This document shows, piece after piece, positions 27,020 to 34,404 of a stretch of 64,000 nucleotides of DNA. Positions within the stretch are counted from its first letter, which is position 1. Each line of letters opens with the position of its first letter. The position numbers and the translations under genes are program-made. Location of the stretch: NCBI RefSeq assembly GCF_010731295.1, contig NZ_AP022579.1, positions 4,340,001 to 4,404,000 on the forward strand. Direction: 5' to 3'. The notes beneath the pieces are model-generated. The model did no database searches and had not been told where the DNA came from. It saw nothing but the letters and a program-made list of their open reading frames with translations. Source of the DNA: Mycolicibacterium boenickei (GTDB taxonomy: Bacteria; Actinomycetota; Actinomycetes; Mycobacteriales; Mycobacteriaceae).

Positions 27020-27964
27020 ATGTCTACTGCTGAACTGTCTACTTCTGAACTCACCGTCAGTCCGCTGTCGGGACACACCGGAGCGTTGATCGAAGGGATC
27101 GACCTTGCCGCTCCGCTGTCACCGGAACAGGTCGCGGCCGTCCGTGCCGCACTGCACCGGTGGAAGGTGGTGTTCTTCCGGGGCCAGGACCTCGACCATG
27201 CGTCCCAGATCGCGTTCGGTGCCCAGTTCGGTGAGGTGACTCCCGGCCATCCGTACGAGGGTGACTCTGCTCCAGCCGGATTCCCGCAGATCCACACGGT
27301 GTCACCGGCCGCCTACGATCACCGGTACGGCACCAAGTACCGCAAGCGGCAAAGCCCGAACGGTCCCGGTTGGCATGCCGACGTCACCCCACTGATAAAC
27401 CCGCCGTCGCATTCGATCCTTCGGGCAGAGCGAGTTCCGGCTTACGGCGGCGACACTCAGTTCACCAATGTCGCCGCCGTGTACGCGGGACTGTCGCCGT
27501 CGGTGCAGACACTCGTCGGCGAACTGCGGGCCGAGCATCGCTTCGGCGCGACGACGTCGGCCGAACGCAGCTCCGAGAAGATCGGCGACCTCGTCCGCGG
27601 CAATCCGCTCGCCACCATCCACCCGGTGGTGCGGGTGCACCCGGAGACGGGGGAGAAGGTGCTCTACGTCAACCCGTCTTTCACGCGCGAGATCGTCAAC
27701 CTCTCCCCACGGGAGAGCCGGCACCTGCTGGATCTGCTCTTCGAGGAGATCGCGCGCCCCGAGTACTCGGTGCGGTTCAAATGGGAACCGGGCAGTGTCG
27801 CGTTCTGGGACAACCGGGCCGCGCTGCACCTGGCTCCGCGCGACTTCGAACACGTCGAAGGTGACCGGGTGCTGCATCGCATCACGCTGGTGGGCGACGT
27901 TCCGGTAGGCCCCGATGGTGTTGCGTCTGAGTCTATTTCGGGTGACTTCTTCGGGGCCGCCTGA
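27020..27964 (+). CDS. TauD/TfdA-type alpha-ketoglutarate dioxygenase (first copy)
   Basis: 314 residues, cytosolic non-heme iron enzyme. The iron ligands are in GWHADVT and in AALHLAPRD, with the 2-oxoglutarate Arg in HRITLVGDVP. Resembles TauD, AtsK and the mycobacterial alkyl sulfatase Rv3406, enzymes that release sulfite or sulfate from sulfonates or sulfate esters. One base separates its stop from the permease start. A paralogue closes the operon. The first ~12 residues (TAELSTSEL) are low complexity. Confidence 0.88.
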   Translation: MSTAELSTSELTVSPLSGHTGALIEGIDLAAPLSPEQVAAVRAALHRWKVVFFRGQDLDHASQIAFGAQFGEVTPGHPYEGDSAPAGFPQIHTVSPAAYDHRYGTKYRKRQSPNGPGWHADVTPLINPPSHSILRAERVPAYGGDTQFTNVAAVYAGLSPSVQTLVGELRAEHRFGATTSAERSSEKIGDLVRGNPLATIHPVVRVHPETGEKVLYVNPSFTREIVNLSPRESRHLLDLLFEEIARPEYSVRFKWEPGSVAFWDNRAALHLAPRDFEHVEGDRVLHRITLVGDVPVGPDGVASESISGDFFGAA

Positions 27965-27965
27965 G

Positions 27966-28829
27966 ATGCCCATTCTGCTGTCACGCCCGGCCGGAGCCGT
28001 GCGGGCCGATGCCCCGATCGGGCTCGTCGATCCCCGGGCGGCAGTGCGGCGGGCGCAGCGCAAGCCGATGGTGCCGCGGCCGGTGCAGCGACTCACCGGC
28101 CCGATCCTGTTGGTCGGCGTATGGCAACTGCTGTCCACCGTCGGCATATTCGACGAGCGCACGGTGCCGCCGCCGACCCGGGTGCTCAGCGCAGCCTGGA
28201 CACTGATCGCCGACGGCACCTTTCAGGAACATCTGACCGCCAGCCTGCTGAGGGTCGGATACGGCCTGGCGTTCGGGATCGTGCTCGGACTCGGCCTGGC
28301 GCTGATATCGGGACTGTCCCGAATCGGGGAAAACTTTGTCGACGCCAATATGGAAGTATTGCGGGCGGTTCCGAACTTCGCGCTGGTTCCGCTGCTGATC
28401 GTGTGGTTCGGCATCAGCGAGGTGCCGAAGATCCTGCTGATCACGCTCGCCGTCGCCGTGGCGATCTACATCAACACCTTCAGCGCGATCCGAAGCGTCG
28501 ATGCCGCCCTGGTGGAAGCGGCCCGATCCTTCGGCGCAGGCCGGGCCGAGATGATCTACCGCGTCATCATTCCCGGGTCACTGCCGGGGTTCCTGGTCGG
28601 CCTGCGCCTTGCGCTGACGGCCTCCTGGTTGTCGTTGATCTTCGCCGAGACGATCAACGCGAAGAAGGGCCTCGGCCGGATGATGACCGACGCCCGCGAG
28701 TACTTCCAGATCGACATCGTCTTCGTGCTGATCGCGGTCTACGCGATCCTCGGGCTGATCTCGATCCTGGTGGTCCGGTTCCTCGAAGGCCGCCTGCTGA
28801 CTTGGAGACGGGCCTATGACGGCGGCTGA
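27966..28829 (+). CDS. ssuC: ABC transporter permease, sulfonate (SsuC) type
   Basis: 287 residues with about six TM segments (from about residue 45) and the EAA loop EAARSFGAGRAEMIYRVIIPGSLPG (in parts EAARSFGAG, RVIIPGSLPG), as in SsuC/TauC. A basic N-terminal extension of about 40 residues precedes TM1. Paired with the ATPase (14-base overlap) and lipoprotein below. It would import organosulfur compounds for the flanking dioxygenases. Confidence 0.85.
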   Translation: MPILLSRPAGAVRADAPIGLVDPRAAVRRAQRKPMVPRPVQRLTGPILLVGVWQLLSTVGIFDERTVPPPTRVLSAAWTLIADGTFQEHLTASLLRVGYGLAFGIVLGLGLALISGLSRIGENFVDANMEVLRAVPNFALVPLLIVWFGISEVPKILLITLAVAVAIYINTFSAIRSVDAALVEAARSFGAGRAEMIYRVIIPGSLPGFLVGLRLALTASWLSLIFAETINAKKGLGRMMTDAREYFQIDIVFVLIAVYAILGLISILVVRFLEGRLLTWRRAYDGG

Positions 28830-29559
28830 CACCCTGCCGGCCACGGCAGGCGCCTCATCGGTGGTGATCGCGCGCGACATCCGGAAGCGGTTCGGGGACA
28901 ACGTCATCATCGACGGCCTCGATCTGGAGATCGGCGCGGGCCAATTCGTCGCGCTCCTTGGCCGCAGCGGTTCGGGCAAGAGCACCTTTCTGCGGGCTCT
29001 TGGTGCGCTCGACAGCGACGTGGACGGCTACCTCCGGGTTCCCGAGCGGCGCGCGATCGTCTTCCAGGATTCCCGGCTACTGCCGTGGCAGCGGGTGCTC
29101 GCCAACGTGACGATCGGGTTGCCGTCGACCGGCGTCGTACAGAAACGTGCGCTGGCAGCGTTGGCCGAGGTCAATCTGGCGGACAAGGCAAAGGCATGGC
29201 CCCGCACGTTGTCCGGTGGCGAGGCGCAACGGGTCGCCCTGGCCCGGGCCTTGGTCCGCGAACCGCAGCTGCTGCTCCTCGACGAACCTTTCGGCGCACT
29301 CGACGCACTCACCAGGATCAAGATGCACGGCCTGCTGCTGGACCTGTACCGCAGACACACCCCGGCCGTCCTGCTGGTGACCCACGACGTCGATGAGGCG
29401 ATCCTGCTCGCCGACCGCGTGATCGTCCTGACCGACGGGGTCATCTCTCTCGACGTCGACGTCACGGTGCCCAAACCGCGGGCCCGCGACGCCCACGAAT
29501 TCGCCTCGCTGCGAAAGCGTTTGCTGTCCGAACTCGGTGTATCCGAAGACAAGGAATGA
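28816..29559 (+). CDS. ssuB: ABC transporter ATPase, sulfonate (SsuB) type
   Basis: 247 residues. Walker A GRSGSGKST, signature LSGGEAQRVALARAL, Walker B LLLLDEPFGALDA and H-loop LVTHDVDEA are all present. The short, QxxLLPW-containing Q-loop (FQDSRLLPWQ) is typical of nitrate/sulfonate/taurine ATPases. It overlaps the permease gene by 14 bases and the lipoprotein gene by four. Confidence 0.9.
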   Translation: MTAADTLPATAGASSVVIARDIRKRFGDNVIIDGLDLEIGAGQFVALLGRSGSGKSTFLRALGALDSDVDGYLRVPERRAIVFQDSRLLPWQRVLANVTIGLPSTGVVQKRALAALAEVNLADKAKAWPRTLSGGEAQRVALARALVREPQLLLLDEPFGALDALTRIKMHGLLLDLYRRHTPAVLLVTHDVDEAILLADRVIVLTDGVISLDVDVTVPKPRARDAHEFASLRKRLLSELGVSEDKE

Positions 29560-30635
29560 GTCACATGCCAATTGGTGGTCGAGTGCGGCGGCATTCCGTG
29601 GCACTGTTGCTGATCCCGTTGCTGCTCAGCGCATGCGGATTGTCCGACGACGAGGCCGATACCGCCATCGACACGGTGAAGATCGCTGCCAGGACCGAGG
29701 TCCCGGCAGGCACCAAGCTCGTCATCGCCGAGCAGAACGGAACCCAGTCGTTGCCCTGGAATCTGGCCAATGCCGGCCAGGGCACGCCCTACGAGGTCGA
29801 TTTCGCCGATTTCAGCGGCGGTGCCGCGGTGATCGAGGCACTGCGGTCGGGGGCTGCCGACGTCGGGTCGATCGGTGAGGCTCCGGTGCCCATCGCGGTG
29901 GACAGCGGGGTAACCGACCTGGTGACCGTTGGGCTGCAGGCGAACCCGGGCACCAGCGGCGGCTACTACCTGGTGGCCCGCCCCGGCAGCGGGGTGAAGA
30001 CGATCGAGGATCTGCGCGGCAAGCGGGTGGCCTATCCACCGGGGTCGGGCCGGCACATGGTCACCGCCGGGCTGCTCAAGCGCCATGGGCTTGACCTGCG
30101 AACCGATGTCCAGCCCGTGGAACTGGCCGGGGCAGAGGTGGTTCCGACATTCGCCGCCGGCGCCGTCGACGCCGCCATCGTGCTCGGCAACCAGTACTAC
30201 CAGCTGGGCGAGCCGCCGATCCTCGGTGACGGCAAGGGAATCAACACGGGCATCCAGACCCTGATCGTGCGCCGCGACGTGCTCGACGATCCCGCCAAGG
30301 CCGCGGCGATCGGTGACTACGTCGGGCGGGCCGTCGCGGCGAACAACTGGAAGGACACCCATTCCGATCAGTGGATCGACCAGTACTACGTGAAGGTTCA
30401 GGGCATCACCTTCGAACAGGGCAGGAAGCTGTACGACGAGGACGGAATCGCCTCGTACTACCCGATCGACGAGCAGTCCACGGCGCTGTTCCAAACCGTC
30501 GCCGACGGTCTGCACGAGACCGGGACCATCAAGGGCCGCGTCGATGTGAAGCCGTATGTGGACGGCCGCTACAACGACATCGTCACGGCGCAGAACGAAC
30601 TCGACGGTGTCACACCGAAGTCACTGAAGTCGTAG
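29556..30635 (+). CDS. ssuA: ABC substrate-binding lipoprotein, sulfonate (SsuA) type
   Basis: 359 residues. A basic N-terminus, hydrophobic core and the lipobox LLSACG make it a lipoprotein anchored outside the membrane. The periplasmic-binding fold of the SsuA/NitT group follows (AEQNGTQSLPWNLANAGQG; ALRSGAADVGSIGEAPVP; DLRGKRVAYPPGSG). Ligand probably an aliphatic sulfonate or sulfate ester. ATGA overlap with the ATPase gene. Confidence 0.88.
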   Translation: MSHMPIGGRVRRHSVALLLIPLLLSACGLSDDEADTAIDTVKIAARTEVPAGTKLVIAEQNGTQSLPWNLANAGQGTPYEVDFADFSGGAAVIEALRSGAADVGSIGEAPVPIAVDSGVTDLVTVGLQANPGTSGGYYLVARPGSGVKTIEDLRGKRVAYPPGSGRHMVTAGLLKRHGLDLRTDVQPVELAGAEVVPTFAAGAVDAAIVLGNQYYQLGEPPILGDGKGINTGIQTLIVRRDVLDDPAKAAAIGDYVGRAVAANNWKDTHSDQWIDQYYVKVQGITFEQGRKLYDEDGIASYYPIDEQSTALFQTVADGLHETGTIKGRVDVKPYVDGRYNDIVTAQNELDGVTPKSLKS

Positions 30636-30668
30636 GGACTTCAGCCGTACCAACACAGGGGAGCACAG

Positions 30669-31586
30669 ATGACGCAATTGGCATCCGCACTGAGCATCCG
30701 GCCGCAGTCCGGGTGGATCGGCGCCGAGATACACGGAATCGACCTGACCGCACCGCTCCTCGACGAACACGTGGCCGAGATCCGTGGCGCTCTGCTCAGG
30801 TGGAAGGTGGTGTTCTTCCGCGACCAGTTCATCGGGCACGAGGATCACCTCCGGCTGGCCCGCGCCTTCGGCTCGCCGACCCCGGCGCACCCGCTGTTCG
30901 ATTCCATCCCTGACCCGGACTACCCGACGATCTATCCGATCTTCGCCGACCGGTTCAAGGCGCGGTACGGCAGCAGCCGCGGTTACGACAAGGCGAATTG
31001 GCACGCCGATGTCACCGCGGCGGTGAATCCTCCTGCGGCGTCCATACTTCGGGCCGAGGTGATCCCGCCGTACGGCGGCGACACCCAATGGGCCAACACC
31101 GTTGCCGCATACGACGGTTTGTCCGCTCCGTTGCAGCGGCTGGCCGACGGGCTGCGGGCGGTGCACCGGTTCGCGCCTCCGGACGGTACGACGGCCACCG
31201 AGGACTACGAGCGCCGGGTGAAGCGACGTCCCCTGCTGACCGAGCACCCCGTGGTTCGGGTGCATCCCGAGACGGGGGAGCGCGCGCTCTACGTGAACCC
31301 CGGTTTCACCAGCCACATCGTCGACGTCTCGCCGCATGAGAGCCGCCGGCTGCTGGGGCTGTTCTACGACGAGCTGGTGCGGCCCGAGTACACCGTGCGG
31401 TTCAAATGGGAGCCGGGCAGCATCGCGTTCTGGGACAACCGCTCGACCGTTCATCTCGCACCGTCGGACCTCACCGGCGAGCACGACCGCCGGCTGTATC
31501 GCGTGACACTCGTGGGCGATGTGCCGCAGGGGCCGGACGGCCGGCCCTCGCGGGCTTTGGACGGCGAGCCGTTCGGGGCTGCCTGA
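30669..31586 (+). CDS. TauD/TfdA-type alpha-ketoglutarate dioxygenase (second copy)
   Basis: 305 residues, a clear paralogue of the enzyme at 27020. Shared blocks include LRWKVVFFR, WHADVT, YGGDTQ, HPVVRVHPETGE and EPGS-AFWDNR-HLAP. Iron ligands NWHADVT and STVHLAPSD are intact, so both copies should be active, perhaps on different sulfonates. GGGGAGC precedes the ATG, 33 bases after ssuA. The 3' end including the stop is tandemly duplicated. Confidence 0.88.
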   Translation: MTQLASALSIRPQSGWIGAEIHGIDLTAPLLDEHVAEIRGALLRWKVVFFRDQFIGHEDHLRLARAFGSPTPAHPLFDSIPDPDYPTIYPIFADRFKARYGSSRGYDKANWHADVTAAVNPPAASILRAEVIPPYGGDTQWANTVAAYDGLSAPLQRLADGLRAVHRFAPPDGTTATEDYERRVKRRPLLTEHPVVRVHPETGERALYVNPGFTSHIVDVSPHESRRLLGLFYDELVRPEYTVRFKWEPGSIAFWDNRSTVHLAPSDLTGEHDRRLYRVTLVGDVPQGPDGRPSRALDGEPFGAA

Positions 31587-31616
31587 GTCGGCGAGCCGTT
31601 CGAGGCTGCCTGAGCG
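31563..31616. repeat. 27-bp tandem duplication across the TauD stop codon
   Basis: The segment beginning GGCGAGCCGTTCGGGGCTG, ending at the stop, is repeated immediately with 27-base period (31563-31589 and 31590-31616). The copies differ by one substitution in the 25 bases checked (G to A). The second copy encodes GEPFEAA and another in-frame TGA. Confidence 0.85.
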
Positions 31617-32363
31617 TCAGGCCGGCACCACGACGGTCAGTTCGGCGCCGTCACGTTCCACATTCATGCCGGCGCGGCGGGCAACCGCAGCCACGGCGGC
31701 CGCATCGCTCGGTTCGGCCCGGGAGCCGGCCAGCGCGCGGGCCAGGTGGCCTTTGTGGGCCTTGTTGAAGTGGCTGACGACGGTGCGGTGACCGTCGGCG
31801 TGTTCGGCCAGCACCTGTACGCGGACGGCATCGGGGATCCGTCCGAGCCCCGCGTACGAGCCGGAGCGTAGGTCCACGATCAGCTCCTGGGCGGCGAGGT
31901 CCGCCAGCACCGGCTCCAGCAATGGCCGCCAACGCGTGGCCAGGCCGGGCTGGCCGGGCAGCTTCGAGGAGGCGGAGAGCCGGTAGGCGGGCACCGGGTC
32001 ATCGGCCCGAAGCAGACCGAACAACGCCGATCCGACCGCCAGCCGGGCCCGGGCGCGCGTGGCAGCGGCACCCCGTAGGGATGCGATGTCGAGGGCGTCG
32101 TAGAGGACACCGGTATATCGCTCGATGGCCGGCATCGTGGGCGCCTGCCAGAGCGCGGCGTTGCGCTCGATCTCGACGTCCTGATTGGCCGAGATGCCCA
32201 GGGCTTTGCGGCACGCCGGCGGGTCGGCGGCGAGATCGACCAGCTCGTCGATCAGCGACTGGCGCAGCGGGGTGAGTTTCGGAGAGCTCAGAATGTCCAA
32301 ACGCACCGGTGGGCCGTCCCCGCCGGTGCGTTTGGTCTCCGACGGTGGCAGGAGCACGATCAC
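31617..32363 (-). CDS. yaaA: YaaA-family peroxide stress / DNA-binding protein
   Basis: 248 residues from GTG 32363. LLPPSETKRTGGDGPP at the start is the family signature, with VSHFNKAHKGHLARAL near the C-terminus (the HFNK/KG motif). YaaA proteins bind DNA and limit iron-dependent oxidative damage in E. coli. A -10 hexamer six bases before the GTG suggests a leaderless transcript. It faces the TauD gene convergently across 30 bases that include the tandem repeat. Confidence 0.9.
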   Translation of the reverse strand: MIVLLPPSETKRTGGDGPPVRLDILSSPKLTPLRQSLIDELVDLAADPPACRKALGISANQDVEIERNAALWQAPTMPAIERYTGVLYDALDIASLRGAAATRARARLAVGSALFGLLRADDPVPAYRLSASSKLPGQPGLATRWRPLLEPVLADLAAQELIVDLRSGSYAGLGRIPDAVRVQVLAEHADGHRTVVSHFNKAHKGHLARALAGSRAEPSDAAAVAAVARRAGMNVERDGAELTVVVPA

Positions 32364-32369
32364 ATCCAG

Positions 32370-32375
32370 ACGTTA
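32370..32375 (-). promoter_or_regulatory. -10 hexamer TAACGT, probable leaderless start of yaaA
   Basis: On the minus strand TAACGT is followed by six bases (CTGGAT) and then GTG. No ribosome site is present. Confidence 0.45.
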
Positions 32376-32416
32376 TCCGAACGATCGTGGCCCTCTGACC
32401 ACCGACAGGTGTGATG

Positions 32417-33082
32417 TCAGATGGCGACCGGAGCCGGTTCCTCGGGAGCCGGGGGCGCCGGAGGCGGCGGCACGTCCAGCATGATCGGGGCGGGGCCGTC
32501 CATCGGGGGCGCCGGCGGCATCGCGTCGGCCGGTGGCGGCGGAGCGAAGGGGTCCATCGGTGCCGGGGCGGCCATGGGGTCGGCCGGCGGCGGGGGTGCG
32601 AAGGGATCGACGGGGGCCGGGGCGGCCATCTGGTCGATCGGGGCCGGCGGAGGCGGGGGCGCGAACGGGTCGATCGGCGCGTCCACCGGTGCGTCCTGCG
32701 GAGCCTCTGCTGCCATCGGGAGGTACATGTGGTGGCTGAACTGGCGCTGGTAGGCGCCGCCGCCACCGATCCGCACGCCGTGGCCGCCCTCACCGGAGGA
32801 AACGGGCGTGCCGTCCGGCAGGGTCACGGCGGTGTGGCCGCTGTTCCAGCCGATCACGAGGGCGCCCGGCTGGGTGCCGTACTTGAAGCCGCGGGCCAGG
32901 AGCGCACGCTCCTGGTTGCCCGTGTTGAAGCGGTCCCCGTAGACCGGCCGGCCAGTGGCCATGTTGCTGACCCATGAGGCCAGGCCCGAGCAGTCCGTAC
33001 CCGCTGGGGAGTCTCCACCGGAGATGTACGGCGTGCCCGAAACCTGCTGGACAAGCGCCATAAGCGTCGCGATAGCAAACAT
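32417..33082 (-). CDS. NlpC/P60-like cysteine peptidase with Pro-rich tail
   Basis: 221 residues from ATG 33082. The NlpC/P60-type core has Cys in GTDCSGLASW and His in NSGHTAV, the usual catalytic pair, so a peptidoglycan or peptide amidase activity is likely. The C-terminal ~100 residues are PFAPPPPADP-type repeats, suggesting wall association. A weak N-terminal hydrophobic run (MFAIATLMALVQ) may be a short signal. GTG 33139 would lie inside the CRP box, and ATG 33061 is also possible, so the exact start is uncertain. Confidence 0.8.
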   Translation of the reverse strand: MFAIATLMALVQQVSGTPYISGGDSPAGTDCSGLASWVSNMATGRPVYGDRFNTGNQERALLARGFKYGTQPGALVIGWNSGHTAVTLPDGTPVSSGEGGHGVRIGGGGAYQRQFSHHMYLPMAAEAPQDAPVDAPIDPFAPPPPPAPIDQMAAPAPVDPFAPPPPADPMAAPAPMDPFAPPPPADAMPPAPPMDGPAPIMLDVPPPPAPPAPEEPAPVAI

Positions 33083-33124
33083 GCGGCGGGACGCTAGCAG
33101 AGCCGATTTTGGGCGGGCAAAATA

Positions 33125-33140
33125 TGTGACTCCGTTCACA
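33125..33140. promoter_or_regulatory. Perfect CRP-type box TGTGA-N6-TCACA
   Basis: TGTGACTCCGTTCACA matches the cAMP receptor protein consensus exactly (the M. tuberculosis CRP, Rv3676, uses the same motif). It is centred about 50 bp upstream of ATG 33082 and may also lie upstream of an unannotated transcript on the plus strand. Confidence 0.7.
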
Positions 33141-33557
33141 AGGGGTGCCCGATATGGACTGTTTCACGCAGCTTCGGGTTGAGCGCTGTTGCCTGTGCGG
33201 GCAATTCGGTTGCCAGCGGAATGTGTTTGCCCGAGGTTGCCGGACGTATCGAGCAATCACCAATAGTGCTGTGGCACTGGACTTGTGCTGATGCGTGGCG
33301 CGCCCACTATTGCCTTGCGTTCCGCAAGTGATATGCGAATTACATTGATGTGAAAGGCATTTCGAACTCCGCTCGGCCATCTGTCCGGGCGGAGTTGTCA
33401 GAAGCGTCTGTGACCGTCCGGCCGGGCGCGTCTCGCGGGCAGATCGACCGGACGCGGTGATTTCGGCAACGGTGACACCCGCTGGATGGTGGCTGGCGAC
33501 CCCCGATGGTGCGGCTGGATTCGCGGTCGGGGTGGCGATCCCCGGTGGCGGCGGCGC
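33141..33557. other. Long non-coding region between divergent genes, two hairpins
   Basis: No credible gene was found on either strand. The region holds a small hairpin CTTGCG-ttc-CGCAAG (33314-33328) and a strong stem-loop (33365-33396). Neither neighbour ends here, so a terminator-like structure implies an independent small RNA or a structured leader. Confidence 0.45.
33365..33396. ncRNA. Strong stem-loop, possible small-RNA terminator
   Basis: A 12-bp stem AACTCCGCTCGG / CCGGGCGGAGTT with one G-T wobble closes an 8-base loop. It sits in a divergent intergenic region. A T-run is absent, as in many mycobacterial terminators. Candidate only; strand and boundaries of any transcript are unknown. 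Confidence 0.35.
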
Positions 33558-33583
33558 TTGACATGCAGCCTATTGGCTGCATG
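33558..33583 (+). promoter_or_regulatory. Promoter and ArsR operator of the ArsR-SRPBCC gene
   Basis: TTGACA (33558-33563) is a consensus -35. The perfect 9-bp inverted repeat CATGCAGCC-tatt-GGCTGCATG (33562-33583) lies between it and the -10 region (ATGATT near 33581). A repressor there would block transcription of the gene starting at 33631. Confidence 0.7.
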
Positions 33584-33630
33584 ATTGACCAAGGAACCCG
33601 GGCGTCCGGGGGCACGAGAGGACGGCGAGG

Positions 33631-34404
33631 GTGGACGAGGTCTTCAAGGCGCTGGCGGATCCGAGCCGGCGACTGCTCCTGGACAGCCTCAACGACCGGG
33701 ACGGGCAGAGTCTGCGAGAGCTCTGCGGGCGTCTGTCGATGGCCCGGCAGTCGGTCAGCAAGCACCTGGCCGTGCTGGAGGCGGCGAACCTCGTCACGAC
33801 TCTGCGCCAGGGCCGGGAGAAGCTGCACTTCATCAACGCCGAACCGATCAATGCCGTCGCGGACCGGTGGATCGACCGCTACGACGCGACAAGGGTGCAG
33901 ACCCTCGCCGACCTCAAGACGGTCTTGGACAACCCCGGCATGGTCGGCGAGTTCGTCTACACCACCTATATCCGCACCACCCCGGAGCGGCTGTGGCAGG
34001 CCATCACCAATCCGGCGTACTCCAGCGGCTACCTGGCACACGCCATCGAATCCGACTGGCAGAAGGGCTCGACCTATACCTGGATCGAGGACACGCTTCG
34101 CATAGAAGACCCCGAGCAGGTGATCGTCGAGTCCGACCCCTATCAGCGGCTGGCCTTCACCTTCCATACGTTCACGCCCGAACTGCTGGAGATCGCCCCG
34201 GAGCTCGGCGAGGAGACCATCGCCGCGGCCGCGGCGGAACGCCGGTCACGGGTGTCGTTCGACATCGAACCCATCGGGGATCAGGTGAAGCTCACCGTGA
34301 CACACGACGGGTTCGATCCGGGCAGCGTGGTGCGCGACGTGATCGCGCACAGTTGGCCCGTCAAGCTGTCCAGCCTGAAGTCCGGGCTGGAGCAGTCCGA
34401 CTAG
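33631..34404 (+). CDS. ArsR-type HTH fused to SRPBCC (AHSA1) domain
   Basis: 257 residues from GTG. Residues 1-85 are an ArsR winged helix ([42 protein letters not shown]). Residues about 105-255 form an Aha1-like SRPBCC domain ([42 protein letters not shown]). It thus fuses two functions that are usually separate adjacent genes. No metal-binding Cys pair is present, so it is not a metal sensor; the SRPBCC cavity may bind a hydrophobic ligand. Its stop overlaps the convergent mmpL gene by four bases. Confidence 0.88.
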   Translation: MDEVFKALADPSRRLLLDSLNDRDGQSLRELCGRLSMARQSVSKHLAVLEAANLVTTLRQGREKLHFINAEPINAVADRWIDRYDATRVQTLADLKTVLDNPGMVGEFVYTTYIRTTPERLWQAITNPAYSSGYLAHAIESDWQKGSTYTWIEDTLRIEDPEQVIVESDPYQRLAFTFHTFTPELLEIAPELGEETIAAAAAERRSRVSFDIEPIGDQVKLTVTHDGFDPGSVVRDVIAHSWPVKLSSLKSGLEQSD

